Shown here piece after piece: positions 1 through 8,832 of a stretch of 32,545 bases of DNA. The stretch comes from an uncultured Formosa sp. (GTDB taxonomy: Bacteria > Bacteroidota > Bacteroidia > Flavobacteriales > Flavobacteriaceae), in NCBI GenBank assembly GCA_913052445.1, contig CAJXDP010000018.1, forward strand, positions 1-32,545, in the 5' to 3' direction. The notes under the pieces are model-generated. The model was not told the origin of the DNA. It ran no database searches and saw nothing but the letters and a program-made list of their open reading frames with translations. Numbering within the stretch: position 1 is the first letter of the stretch; every line of letters begins with the position of its first letter. A program made the position numbers and the translations under genes.

Positions 1-25
1 TTTTGTAAGATCGGGTCACTAAATC

Positions 26-62
26 GGAGAATTGATTCACAGGAATTGGTTCTCCTTTTTTT
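26..62 (+). terminator. Rho-independent terminator of an upstream gene
   Basis: GGAGAATTGATT (26-37) pairs with AATTGGTTCTCC (44-55), including three G-U wobbles in RNA, around a CACAGG loop. A run of seven T follows at 56-62. This is a standard intrinsic terminator on the plus strand. No coding sequence precedes it in the window, so it presumably ends a transcript whose gene lies just outside, and it separates that gene from the GH125 promoter. Confidence 0.72.
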
Positions 63-121
63 ATCGATTAACTTATCATAGAATAAAAATAGGTGCCAAA
101 ATTAATTGTTTGCAGAATTGC

Positions 122-210
122 TTGCATATTTAAGTTTTTTAACGTTCAGCGCTATACACTAGTTATCTATCTAATTTTGTTAGTCGACCAGAGTTTTTTT
201 TGGTAATTTA
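122..210 (+). repeat. Promoter-region repeat, copy 1 (upstream of GH125)
   Basis: This segment is about 94% identical to 3586-3675: roughly five substitutions and one inserted base. Both copies lie directly in front of a mannosidase gene on the same strand. The shared part covers the AACGTTCAG word, the TAATTTTG -7 word and the GTCGACCAGAG plus T8 leader, and similarity fades near the start codons. Such conservation in AT-rich intergenic DNA points to duplication of a regulatory cassette followed by selection. Confidence 0.9.
141..179 (+). promoter_or_regulatory. Candidate LytTR box and promoter of GH125
   Basis: TAATTTTG at 172-179 is a perfect match to the Bacteroidetes -7 consensus TAnnTTTG. 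No TTG/TTTG -33 word sits at the expected spacing. Instead AACGTTCAG (141-149) ends 22 bases upstream of the -7; it fits the general LytTR half-site pattern (T/A)(A/C)(C/A)GTTN(A/G)(T/G). A further GTTAT occurs at 162-166. The arrangement suits an activator-dependent promoter with a leader of about 50 bases. Binding by the neighbouring LytTR regulator is inferred. Confidence 0.55.
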
Positions 211-236
211 ATAACCTATTAAAAAAAGTAAATAAC

Positions 237-1673
237 ATGGGAAATAGAAGAAGTTTTATAAAAAAGAATATGATGGCAACTGCCGGGATTACGCTATTGG
301 GTGGAAACCTTGCATGGTCATTTTCGGATAAGAAGTATAAATCGCTTAGGCCTGGTCCTGAAGAAAGGACATTTGTGAGTAAGGTTGTTGATGAAACAAT
401 AATCAAGGTAAAAAAAGGTATTAATAACCCGGAACTAGCATGGGTGTTCGAAAATTGTTTTCCCAACACGCTGGATACAACTGTTGATTATGAAATAATA
501 GACGGCAAGCCCGACACATTTATTATAACCGGAGACATAGATGCTATGTGGTTAAGGGATTCTACAGCACAGATTTGGCCATATTTGCCTTTTGTACAAA
601 AAGATAAGGATTTAAAAAAGCTGTTTCAGGGATTAATAAACAGACAGGTAAAATGTATTTTAGCCGATCCGTACGCCAATGCTTTTTTTAAAGATATGGA
701 AAAAGAAACAGAGTGGAAAAATGACCTGCCAAAACCAGAACCTGGTATTCATGAGCGGAAATGGGAAATTGATTCTCTTTGTTACGCAGTAAGGTTAGCC
801 TATGGTTATTACAAAGAAACTGGCGATACTTCGGTGTTTGATAAGGATTGGGACAAGGCCATGCGTTTAGTCAAAAAAACACTTAGAACAGAACAGCGTA
901 AGGACGGGGAGTCGCCATATTATTTTATCAGGAGACACGAAAATGTTACTGTTAGACCTGCTTTTTTGGGGAAGGGCAGGCCGATAAAACCAGTTGGTTT
1001 AATTTGCTCAATTTTCCGCCCTTCAGATGACGGGTCTATGTACCCGTTCCTTATTCCTTCGAATTTATTTGCTGTTGAATCACTAGACCAGCTTAGTGAA
1101 ATATATAGTACTGTAATGAATGACCAGGAGTTTGCAAATGAATGTACTGCATTTTCAAAAGAGGTTTTTGAAGCAGTAAACAAGTATGCCATTACTGAAC
1201 ATTTAAACTATGGAAAAATATACGCGTATGAGGTTGATGGTTTCGGCAACAAGTTTTTCTCAGACGATCCGAACGTGCCCTCGCTTATTTCATTACGTTA
1301 TTTGCTAGGAAAGAAATATTATTCGCCAGATGTGTACTTGAACACGCGACAATATTTGCTAAGTTTCGATAACCCGTATTATTCTAAAGGGAAAGCTGGA
1401 GAAGGCCAGGGAGGACCTCACGCTGGAACGGATACTATTTGGCCCATGGGAATTATTTTACGTGCCATGACGAGTACCTCTGATGAGGAGATTGTTTGGT
1501 GTGTAAAGCAACTACTGAATACTCACAATGATATGGGCTTTATGCACGAAACATTCCATAAAGACGATGCTTCTGAATTTTCACGTTCTTGGTTTGCCTG
1601 GGCAAATACATTGTTTGGCGAATTAATTGTAAAACTATACAATGAAAAACCGGAATTGTTAGAATCGATTTAA
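237..1673 (+). CDS. GH125 exo-alpha-1,6-mannosidase, Tat-exported
   Basis: This 478-residue protein has the full-length architecture of glycoside hydrolase family 125, inverting exo-alpha-1,6-mannosidases that remove terminal mannose from N-glycan or mannan cores. The N-terminus carries a twin-arginine motif (NRRSFIKK, residues 3-10) and a hydrophobic stretch to about residue 29, so Tat export to the periplasm is likely. Family hallmarks are GDIDAMWLRDSTAQ (99-112), HERKWEIDSLC (172-182) and GFMHETF (434-440). By analogy with characterised GH125 enzymes, D179 is the likely general acid and E438 the base. The gene stands alone between the upstream terminator and the convergent LytTR gene. Its promoter region duplicates that of the GH92 operon, implying co-expression. 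The alpha-1,6 activity complements the GH92 enzymes downstream. The family call is firm; the exact substrate is inferred. Confidence 0.93.
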   Translation: MGNRRSFIKKNMMATAGITLLGGNLAWSFSDKKYKSLRPGPEERTFVSKVVDETIIKVKKGINNPELAWVFENCFPNTLDTTVDYEIIDGKPDTFIITGDIDAMWLRDSTAQIWPYLPFVQKDKDLKKLFQGLINRQVKCILADPYANAFFKDMEKETEWKNDLPKPEPGIHERKWEIDSLCYAVRLAYGYYKETGDTSVFDKDWDKAMRLVKKTLRTEQRKDGESPYYFIRRHENVTVRPAFLGKGRPIKPVGLICSIFRPSDDGSMYPFLIPSNLFAVESLDQLSEIYSTVMNDQEFANECTAFSKEVFEAVNKYAITEHLNYGKIYAYEVDGFGNKFFSDDPNVPSLISLRYLLGKKYYSPDVYLNTRQYLLSFDNPYYSKGKAGEGQGGPHAGTDTIWPMGIILRAMTSTSDEEIVWCVKQLLNTHNDMGFMHETFHKDDASEFSRSWFAWANTLFGELIVKLYNEKPELLESI

Positions 1674-1837
1674 AGATTGGTAAAATCAATCCGTTAGGTT
1701 CCATTTAGTATGTGCATCCATAAAACTATTATGACTTATAAATAGTTCAAATAGACTCGTTTATTCAAATTATTTTAAAACTAATATTATAATTGTATCT
1801 GGAGTATTTAAAAAGATTGGTAAAGAAATAATTATAT

Positions 1838-2542
1838 TTATCCTAAAATCTTTTTCTTTACATTTTCAATATACGATCTTCCAATCACATACCTAATTCC
1901 TTCAATTTCTAAACTATTTCCTTCAACAGTGTCAATTTTATCAATGGCGATTGTGAAAGATCTGTGAATTCTAATAAAATTACTATCTGGCAATAAGCTA
2001 GTAAAATTACTCAAAGTACTATGGATAATATACTTGTTAGTTTGAGTGGTTATTTTTAAATAATCTCTTAAAGATTCGACAACTAATATCTCATCTAAAT
2101 AGATTTTTTTCATTTTCTTTTTATCAACCTTAATAAATGTAAAAGGTCTTTTAATTGACTTAGGGGAGTTAATGGCATTGTTAGTGTCTAATGATTTTAA
2201 CGCCCTATTAACGGCTTTCATAAATCTTGGAAATGGAATCGGCTTAACCAGATAATCTAGAACTTCCAACTCATATGATTGTATTGCATATTCATCATAA
2301 GCCGTAGTAACAATGATCATTGGTTTTGTTTCTAAAGTTCTTATAAAATCTAATCCGTTCAAAAGAGGCATATTAATATCTAAAAAGATTAAATCTACTG
2401 AATGATCTTTTAAGTATTTCAACGCCTCTACCGAACTGTTAAAAGTATTTAGAACCGTGACATTATCAATCTCGTCAATGTAACTTTTTATGACATTTAC
2501 TGCTAATGGCTCGTCATCAATAATTAAACAATTAATATTCAT
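1838..2542 (-). CDS. LytTR-family response regulator
   Basis: The 234-residue protein has an N-terminal receiver domain (about 1-120) with acidic pocket residues D9/D10, phosphoacceptor D55 in FLDINMP, T79/T80 and K100. The C-terminal LytTR DNA-binding domain runs from about 132 to 232 and contains the typical DYLKI and FIRIHRSF segments. LytTR domains bind short GTT-containing direct repeats. Its start overlaps the stop of the upstream kinase by one base (TAATG), so the two are translationally coupled. It is convergent with GH125 across 164 bases in which no convincing terminator was seen. Placed between two mannosidase transcripts with duplicated promoters, it is the obvious candidate regulator of this locus, in place of the hybrid two-component or SusR-type regulators common in such loci. 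The inducing signal is unknown. Confidence 0.93.
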   Translation of the reverse strand: MNINCLIIDDEPLAVNVIKSYIDEIDNVTVLNTFNSSVEALKYLKDHSVDLIFLDINMPLLNGLDFIRTLETKPMIIVTTAYDEYAIQSYELEVLDYLVKPIPFPRFMKAVNRALKSLDTNNAINSPKSIKRPFTFIKVDKKKMKKIYLDEILVVESLRDYLKITTQTNKYIIHSTLSNFTSLLPDSNFIRIHRSFTIAIDKIDTVEGNSLEIEGIRYVIGRSYIENVKKKILG

Positions 2543-3591
2543 TATACTTTTATTTTGAGGTTGACAATAAACATTTTGTTTTGATTCTCAATACTTAGGC
2601 TATAGTCCTCATTTTTATAGCCCAATTCAAGTCTTTTTTTAACATTTGTTAGTCCAATTCCGCTTGATTTTTCAATGCTCGCATTTTTAATGAGAGTTTC
2701 TGACACAGGATTTGAGACTGTAAAGTAAAGAAAATTCTCCACTATTTTGAAATCAATATCGATTTTCACGTCACCAATATTCTTATTTGCTCCGTGCTTA
2801 AATGCATTTTCAATAAAAGACAGTAACAAAATAGGCGCTATTTTTTTATCTGTTATATCGCCAGTTATCTTTGTATCTATTTTTAATGAATTGCCATACC
2901 TTATTTGTTCCAAATCTAAATAGTTTTGAATGCAAATTATTTCTTTTTCTAGACTTTGTCTTTTTGATTTTGTTTCATAAAGTAGATAGCGCATTAGCTC
3001 TGAAAGACGAAGTATTAATTTAGGAGTTTTGTCCGATTTTTCGATAGCTAAAGAATAGATGTTATTTAGTGTGTTAAAAAAGAAATGAGGGGAAACCTGA
3101 GTCCTTAAAAATAGCAACTCTGTTTCTAATTGTGTTTTTTGTAAAGCAGTTACTCTTTTTTGGTCTTGCAGCCAATCCATCGTCACTTTTATAGCAGTTA
3201 CAAAAGTAATCACATAGAGTTCGCCAATAATCATTTCTATAGAATAGTTGTATGTTATTTGGTTAATAATTTTAGGGCCCTCAGGGTATACATCAGTGCT
3301 AATCAAAAAGTAGGTAAGATTGAATTTAATAAAAACCATTAAAATTAATGAAATAACTAAAAAAAACAGGTATGATAAATATTTACGCTTAAAAACAAGT
3401 CTAGGCATTAAAACAAAAATATTTAAGTAGCATAAAATCATGTGGATAGGAAATCCAAGTAAGTTTGTTTTTATTGAATACTCATAGTCACCAAAATAAT
3501 TACCCCACCTAAGTGTATTGAGAAGAAAGTAAATTAACCAAAAAATGACGTGATGTCTTAGAGTGATTTTTAAGTTTTCGTTTGGTTGCAT
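2542..3591 (-). CDS. LytS/YehU-type sensor histidine kinase
   Basis: This 349-residue membrane kinase of the His_kinase (PF06580) class has four predicted transmembrane helices (about 13-27, 45-63, 72-95 and 118-137). A coiled linker follows, then the phosphoacceptor block QVSPHFFFNTLNNI (165-178, H169), the N-box ENAFKHG (261-267) and the G-box GIGLTNVKKRL (311-321). No periplasmic sensor domain is present; the loops are short, so sensing is either within the membrane or depends on a partner protein. It is the first gene of a two-gene operon with the LytTR regulator. It is divergent from the GH92 operon, with 103 bases between start codons, and that interval carries copy 2 of the duplicated promoter. 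The ligand cannot be read from the sequence. Confidence 0.92.
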   Translation of the reverse strand: MQPNENLKITLRHHVIFWLIYFLLNTLRWGNYFGDYEYSIKTNLLGFPIHMILCYLNIFVLMPRLVFKRKYLSYLFFLVISLILMVFIKFNLTYFLISTDVYPEGPKIINQITYNYSIEMIIGELYVITFVTAIKVTMDWLQDQKRVTALQKTQLETELLFLRTQVSPHFFFNTLNNIYSLAIEKSDKTPKLILRLSELMRYLLYETKSKRQSLEKEIICIQNYLDLEQIRYGNSLKIDTKITGDITDKKIAPILLLSFIENAFKHGANKNIGDVKIDIDFKIVENFLYFTVSNPVSETLIKNASIEKSSGIGLTNVKKRLELGYKNEDYSLSIENQNKMFIVNLKIKV

Positions 3592-3675
3592 ATTTAATTT
3601 TTTTAACGTTCAGCACAATACATTAGTTATCTGTCTAATTTTGTTAGTCGACCAGAGTTTTTTTTCGGTAATTTA
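3586..3675 (+). repeat. Promoter-region repeat, copy 2 (upstream of GH92 operon)
   Basis: Partner of 122-210. This copy lies in the divergent gap between the kinase gene and the GH92 operon, and its left edge includes the first two codons of the kinase (ATGCAA on the minus strand). The AACGTTCAG and TAATTTTG words and their 22-base spacing are identical in the two copies. This was probably the source copy, because it sits in an intact divergent context. Confidence 0.9.
3605..3643 (+). promoter_or_regulatory. Candidate LytTR box and promoter of GH92 operon
   Basis: AACGTTCAG (3605-3613) is followed 22 bases later by the perfect TAnnTTTG word TAATTTTG (3636-3643). No -33 element is evident, as in copy 1. 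Transcription would begin near 3650 and drive the seven-gene operon. A regulator bound here could also affect the divergent kinase promoter, giving autoregulation. This is inferred from sequence words only. Confidence 0.55.
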
Positions 3676-3694
3676 CCCTATTAAAAAATAATAA

Positions 3695-5953
3695 ATGAAG
3701 GTTTTTAATAAGGCTAATATATATATATTATATGTATTTGTATTTTTTTCAGTTCTTTCCTCGTGTAATAAACAGGCTAGTGAAAATGTCAAAGTCTTGA
3801 CTAATTATGTAAACCCTTTGATTGGTACTGGTGGTCATGGGCACACCTACCCTGGTGCTACAGTTCCTTTTGGAATGCTTCAAGTTAGCCCTGATAATGG
3901 TATTTCTGGATGGGATTGGTGTTCAGGTTATCATATCACAGATTCTATAACGATTGGGTTTAGTCACTTACATTTAAGTGGGACCGGTATAGGCGACTTA
4001 GCCGATATTCGTTTTATGCCCATAAATAAAAAAGTTGACTTAGCTCAGACTTTTAAAACTAGAGACGAAATTCCATTTAAATCAAATTATTCACATGAGC
4101 AAGAAACTGCTGAAGCAGGCTATTATAGTGTCTTTTTAAATGACTTCAATGTCAATGTAGAACTTACATCAGATTTAAGAACAGCCCATCATAAATATAC
4201 ATTTGCTAAAAATGACATACAATCAGTAGTAATTGATTTAGGCTATTCATTCAATTGGGATACGGCAGAGCTTTCGAATATAAATATTGAAGATAAGTTT
4301 ACGGTTTCTGGTTACAGACATAGTAAGGGATGGGCTAGTAACCAAAAAGTATTCTTTGTGGCTAAATTTTCAAAATCCATTAAAAACTTTGAATTGGTCT
4401 ATGATCAGAGTTATAGTGATAAAGTGAGTGTCACTGGCATTAAAACATCAGCTCAGCTTTTTTTTAATCATTCAAGCAATGATGAGTTAGAAGTCAAAGT
4501 AGGGCTATCTTCAGTAAGTATTTTGAATGCGCTTGAGAATATATCAGATAGTTCTCAAAGTTTTGATATAGCGAGGGATAAGGCTTCAAAAAGCTGGAAC
4601 GAAACGCTTTCAAAAATTGAAATAGAAACCCCTGTAGATTCATTGAAAACAATTTTTTATACAGCATTGTATCACGCGCAGTTGGCTCCCGTTACATTTA
4701 GTGACCGAAATGGGGAATTTAGAATGGAAAATGATAGCATAGTTATAGCTGATAATTTTACAGTCTACTCAACACTCTCATTGTGGGATACTTTTAGAGC
4801 TCAGCAACCCTTACTTACTTTGTTACAGCCCAGCCATGTTGCCGATATAATTAACTCTATGTTGATGTATTACGAGCCTAAAGGAATATTACCTGTATGG
4901 ACTCTTTACGGCAACGAAACCAATACAATGACGGGTTACCACTCTATACCGATCATAGCTGAAGCTTATTTTAAAGGCATCAAAGGTTTCGATATTAATA
5001 AGGCTTATCATGCAATGAAGGCCACCATGATGCAAGATGAGAGGGGTCTAGATTATTATAAAAAATACAGCTATATTCCCTGTGATTTTCTAGAAGAATC
5101 GGTCACAATAACACTCGAATATGCGTATGATGATTGGTGTGTGGCACAGGTAGCCAAAGCTTTAGGGAATATTGAGGATTATGACTATTTCATGAATCGA
5201 TCTAAGTCATATACTAATTTATTTGATGTTGATACCGGGTTCATGCGCGGTAAATTTCAAGATCAAAAAACATGGCGTGACCCTTTTGACCCTAAGCACT
5301 CTGCGCATAGAATAAAAGCGGATTATACAGAGGGTAATGCTTGGCAACATAGCTGGTTTGTACCGCATGATGTTGATAACTTAATAGAACTTCATGGAGG
5401 TAATGAATTGTTTTCTAAAAAATTAGAGCAGCTCTTTGCAGAGAGTTCTGAAATTAATGGAGACAATATTTCCAATGATATTTCGGGCTTAATAGGGCAG
5501 TACGCTCACGGCAACGAGCCAAGCCATCACATCGCTTATTTGTTCAACCATGCAAATAAACCTTGGCGTACTCAATATTGGGTGCGAGAAATATTAAAAA
5601 CTCAATACAATACATCACCAAATGGATTAAGTGGAAATGAAGATTGTGGACAAATGTCTGCATGGTATGTGTTGAGTTCTATGGGCTTTTACTCAATGAA
5701 TCCAGCTTCCGGGAATTACGAAATTGGGAGTCCTTTATTTGAAAAAACAAAACTCAAAGTTTCTGACGATACATTTTTTATAATTGAAGCTGAACATGTT
5801 TCAGACACAAACATTTACATCCAATCCGCTACACTTAATGGATACGATTTTAATCAAACGTTCATCTCACATCAGCAAATTTTAGAGGGTGGAACCTTAA
5901 AGTTTGTAATGGGATCCGATCCAAACAAAAAATGGGGAGTAAAAACCCAATAA
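3695..5953 (+). CDS. GH92 alpha-mannosidase lipoprotein (paralogue 1)
   Basis: This 752-residue lipoprotein has a signal peptide ending in lipobox LSSC with lipidated C24, so it is anchored at the periplasmic face or cell surface. It has complete GH92 architecture: an N-terminal beta-sandwich opening with NPLIGTGGHGHTYPGA, the HLSGTG segment, then the (alpha/alpha)6 catalytic domain. GH92 enzymes are calcium-dependent inverting exo-alpha-mannosidases, many cutting alpha-1,2 or alpha-1,3 links of high-mannose N-glycans. By family comparison E546 in TEGNAWQH is the likely general acid, and the GNEDCGQMSAW block (647-657) holds the general base. The start is the first ATG and gives a clean signal peptide. 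It leads the operon, with the symporter 12 bases downstream. Linkage specificity cannot be fixed; HLSGTG resembles the alpha-1,2 group, a weak inference. Confidence 0.94.
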   Translation: MKVFNKANIYILYVFVFFSVLSSCNKQASENVKVLTNYVNPLIGTGGHGHTYPGATVPFGMLQVSPDNGISGWDWCSGYHITDSITIGFSHLHLSGTGIGDLADIRFMPINKKVDLAQTFKTRDEIPFKSNYSHEQETAEAGYYSVFLNDFNVNVELTSDLRTAHHKYTFAKNDIQSVVIDLGYSFNWDTAELSNINIEDKFTVSGYRHSKGWASNQKVFFVAKFSKSIKNFELVYDQSYSDKVSVTGIKTSAQLFFNHSSNDELEVKVGLSSVSILNALENISDSSQSFDIARDKASKSWNETLSKIEIETPVDSLKTIFYTALYHAQLAPVTFSDRNGEFRMENDSIVIADNFTVYSTLSLWDTFRAQQPLLTLLQPSHVADIINSMLMYYEPKGILPVWTLYGNETNTMTGYHSIPIIAEAYFKGIKGFDINKAYHAMKATMMQDERGLDYYKKYSYIPCDFLEESVTITLEYAYDDWCVAQVAKALGNIEDYDYFMNRSKSYTNLFDVDTGFMRGKFQDQKTWRDPFDPKHSAHRIKADYTEGNAWQHSWFVPHDVDNLIELHGGNELFSKKLEQLFAESSEINGDNISNDISGLIGQYAHGNEPSHHIAYLFNHANKPWRTQYWVREILKTQYNTSPNGLSGNEDCGQMSAWYVLSSMGFYSMNPASGNYEIGSPLFEKTKLKVSDDTFFIIEAEHVSDTNIYIQSATLNGYDFNQTFISHQQILEGGTLKFVMGSDPNKKWGVKTQ

Positions 5954-5965
5954 AAGATAAAACTA

Positions 5966-7843
5966 ATGCATACCATAGACATACTAATTATAGCTTTTTA
6001 TATCATCTTAACTGTAGGGGTTGGTATTTGGGTTTCAAAGCGTGCTTCAAAAGGATTAGACTCCTATTTTCTTGGAGGTAAAAGCATAAAGTGGTACTAC
6101 TTAGGTTTAAGCAATGGTTCGGGAATGTTTGATGTTTCAGGAACGGCTTGGATGGTTGGAATTCTTTTTTTATACGGAGTAAAAAGTTTTATGTTTATGT
6201 GGCTCTGGCCAATTTGGAATCAGATTTTTGTAATGATGTTTTTAGCAATTTGGATTAGAAGATCTAACATAATGACTGGCTCAGAGTGGATTTTAACTCG
6301 CTTTGGAGATAAAAAGGCAGGAAGGGCCTCGCATTTAATTGTTGCTGCGTTTGCTATTATAGCAGCGATAGGGTTTATCGCTTACTTTTTTGAAGGGGTA
6401 GGAAAGTTTATGACCATTATTTTGCCTTGGGATTTGACAATCCAAATGGGAACATCTGCGCTCTTAAACTCCGAACAGTCTTATGCATTTATCATCATAC
6501 TTTTAACAACTATCTACACAGTCAAAGGAGGTATGTTTTCAGTTGTAGCAACAGAAGTACTTCAATATGGTATCATGGTGGTTGCAGGTTTACTGGTTGT
6601 TGGATACAGTTTCTTTGCGATTAGTGATGTCGAAATTAATAGTGTGATTACTGAAGAGTGGCGAAATGTATTTTTTGGATGGGAATTGGAAACCCATTGG
6701 AGTGATAAATACCAAGCTTTTAATGATTTAATTGACTCTGAGGGCTTCAAGATGTTCGGCGCTTTTATTGGGATGACGTTGTTCAAGGGCTTTTTTGCTA
6801 GTTTAGCAGGTCCAACACCTAGTTTTGATATGCAGCGAATCCTTTCCACGAAAACAGTCAAAGAAGCGGCCTATATGAGTGGCTTTACAAACCTAATTTT
6901 GTTTATTCCAAGGTACTTACTAATCGGAGGAATTGTCGTCATTGCTTTGGTTAGTCTAAGTCCAGAAATGATTGGTAACTCCAATTTTATTGGTGCTGAT
7001 TTAGAGGTATTATTACCAAAAGTTATTAATTTTCACGTTCCTATTGGAATTAAGGGACTGTTATTGGCAGGATTATTAGCGGCTTTTATGTCTACATTCT
7101 CCGCCTTTGTAAATGCAGGTCCAGCCTATATTGTTAATGATATTTATAAAAAATACCTCAAGCCAAACGCCACTACTAAACATTATATCAAAGTGAGTCA
7201 CATAGCGTCCTTTTTAGTAGTCTTTTTAGGGGTTTTTATGGGCTTTTTCGCAGACTCTATTAATTCACTTACCCTGTGGATTACATCGGCACTTTTTGGA
7301 GGTTACGTAGCCTCAAATTTTTTGAAGTGGATTTGGTGGCGTTTTAATGGCTGGGGCTACTTCTGGGGCATGCTTTCAGGCTTAATTATAGCTTCTTTAC
7401 AGTTTTTATTAGATAATAATAAAGGAAATTTTTCTGAAGACACTCTTCTTTTTGATTTGTCAAATATGCAAGCTATTTATTTGTTTCCTATTATTTTCAT
7501 AGTTTCATTGACCGGCTCCTTCTTAGGCACTTTTTTATCGGAGCCTACAGATATGAAGACACTAAAGTCCTTTTATAAAACAGTGAGGCCGTGGGGATGG
7601 TGGGGCCCTGTTTATAAAGAATTACTGAAAGAAGATAGTACGTTAAAGAAGAATACTGATTTTTGGTATGACATGTTTAATTGTGCCATTGGCATTGTTT
7701 GGCAATCAAGTATGATTGTCATGCCAATCTATTTTGTAATCCGAGATTATCCGAAAGGGTTAATCGCCTTGGTGGTATTTGCAATGACAACATTAATTCT
7801 TAAATTTACCTGGTTAGATAAAGTAAATAAAATTACAGATTAA
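5966..7843 (+). CDS. Sodium:solute symporter (SSS family)
   Basis: This 625-residue inner-membrane protein is of the SSS/SGLT type with about 13-14 hydrophobic helices. Recognisable parts are the N-terminal [17 protein letters not shown] segment, a [15 protein letters not shown] stretch and a [22 protein letters not shown] segment typical of family helices 8-9. It starts 12 bases after GH92 and ends five bases before GH130, so it is co-transcribed and probably supplies GH130 with substrate. GH130 lacks a signal peptide and must work on an imported sugar. The likely cargo is therefore a small mannoside such as Man-beta-1,4-GlcNAc, or free mannose. Family assignment is secure; cargo is inferred from context alone. 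Confidence 0.88.
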   Translation: MHTIDILIIAFYIILTVGVGIWVSKRASKGLDSYFLGGKSIKWYYLGLSNGSGMFDVSGTAWMVGILFLYGVKSFMFMWLWPIWNQIFVMMFLAIWIRRSNIMTGSEWILTRFGDKKAGRASHLIVAAFAIIAAIGFIAYFFEGVGKFMTIILPWDLTIQMGTSALLNSEQSYAFIIILLTTIYTVKGGMFSVVATEVLQYGIMVVAGLLVVGYSFFAISDVEINSVITEEWRNVFFGWELETHWSDKYQAFNDLIDSEGFKMFGAFIGMTLFKGFFASLAGPTPSFDMQRILSTKTVKEAAYMSGFTNLILFIPRYLLIGGIVVIALVSLSPEMIGNSNFIGADLEVLLPKVINFHVPIGIKGLLLAGLLAAFMSTFSAFVNAGPAYIVNDIYKKYLKPNATTKHYIKVSHIASFLVVFLGVFMGFFADSINSLTLWITSALFGGYVASNFLKWIWWRFNGWGYFWGMLSGLIIASLQFLLDNNKGNFSEDTLLFDLSNMQAIYLFPIIFIVSLTGSFLGTFLSEPTDMKTLKSFYKTVRPWGWWGPVYKELLKEDSTLKKNTDFWYDMFNCAIGIVWQSSMIVMPIYFVIRDYPKGLIALVVFAMTTLILKFTWLDKVNKITD

Positions 7844-7848
7844 AACAA

Positions 7849-8832
7849 ATGATCTCAACTAAAAATAAAGTGAATTTCCCTTGGCAAGATAAGCCAGTCG
7901 GTAGCCGAGATGTTATGTGGCGTTATAGCGAAAACCCTATTATAGATCGCTATGCTATTCCGAGCTCTAATAGTGTTTTTAACAGTGCTGTTGTGTCTTT
8001 TAATGATGGTTATGCAGGCGTTTTTAGATGTGATAATAAAGCTGTGCAAATGGATATTTTTGCAGGTTTTAGTAAAGATGGGATAAATTGGAATATTAAT
8101 CATGACCCAATTAAAATGCAATCGGGTAATACGGAGATGATTGATTCGGATTACAAATACGACCCACGAGTGGTTTTTATTGAAGATAGATATTGGATTA
8201 CATGGTGTAATGGCTATAATGGACCAACCATCGGAATAGGGTATACATTTGACTTTAAAGAGTTTTTTCAGTGCGAAAATGCATTTTTACCATTCAATAG
8301 AAATGGGGTATTATTTCCACAGAAAATAAATGGAAAATACGCAATGTTAAGTCGTCCAAGTGATAATGGACATACCCCTTTTGGTGATATTTATATTAGT
8401 TTCAGCCCTGACATGAAATATTGGGGAGAACACCGCTGCGTAATGAAAGCGACTCCTTTTGAAGATAGCGCCTGGCAATGTACTAAGATCGGTGCTGGTC
8501 CTATACCGATTCTTACTAATGAAGGATGGCTCATGATTTATCATGGTGTTATAAATACCTGTAATGGATTTCGTTATGCTATGGGATCGGCACTTTTAGA
8601 TACACACCAACCTGAAAAAGTAAAGTATAGGACTCAGCCTTACTTGTTAGGCCCTGCAGAACAGTATGAAATGGTTGGAGATGTACCAAATGTGGTGTTT
8701 CCTTGCGCTGCCTTACATGACGTTGAGGGTGATAAATTAGCAGTCTATTATGGCGCTGCTGACACCGTTGTAGCTATTGCCTTTGCTCATTTGAGTGAAG
8801 TTATTAAATTTACAAAAGAAAATAGTTTATAA
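7849..8832 (+). CDS. GH130 mannoside phosphorylase (Man-GlcNAc type likely)
   Basis: This 327-residue protein has no signal peptide and is a five-bladed-propeller GH130 enzyme. It retains the family signature YDPRV (104-108), in which D105 matches the general acid of characterised members. GH130 phosphorylases cleave beta-1,4-mannosides with inorganic phosphate to give alpha-mannose 1-phosphate. Length and motif resemble the group acting on Man-beta-1,4-GlcNAc, the core disaccharide of N-glycans. It lies between a symporter and a CBM9-like gene with almost no spacing: five bases before it, and its TAA directly abuts the next ATG. With no GH2 beta-mannosidase nearby, it probably takes the last mannose from the core in the cytoplasm. 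Hydrolytic GH130 members also exist, so phosphorolysis is likely but unproven. Confidence 0.88.
   Translation: MISTKNKVNFPWQDKPVGSRDVMWRYSENPIIDRYAIPSSNSVFNSAVVSFNDGYAGVFRCDNKAVQMDIFAGFSKDGINWNINHDPIKMQSGNTEMIDSDYKYDPRVVFIEDRYWITWCNGYNGPTIGIGYTFDFKEFFQCENAFLPFNRNGVLFPQKINGKYAMLSRPSDNGHTPFGDIYISFSPDMKYWGEHRCVMKATPFEDSAWQCTKIGAGPIPILTNEGWLMIYHGVINTCNGFRYAMGSALLDTHQPEKVKYRTQPYLLGPAEQYEMVGDVPNVVFPCAALHDVEGDKLAVYYGAADTVVAIAFAHLSEVIKFTKENSL

Noticed and set aside
68-127. Short minus-strand frame starting ATGCAA as a possible decayed kinase gene
   Set aside because: Only the first two codons match the kinase; the remaining 17 residues are unrelated, so it is only the edge of the duplicated promoter.
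167-469. 100-residue minus-strand open frame across the GH125 start
   Set aside because: It overlaps the promoter repeat and the clear GH125 signal region and has no recognisable domain; it is an antisense shadow.
1672-1824. Direct repeat AAAGATTGGTAAA at 1672-1684 and 1812-1824
   Set aside because: Thirteen AT-rich bases in a gap between convergent genes, with no hairpin-T structure; chance is likely and no role is evident.
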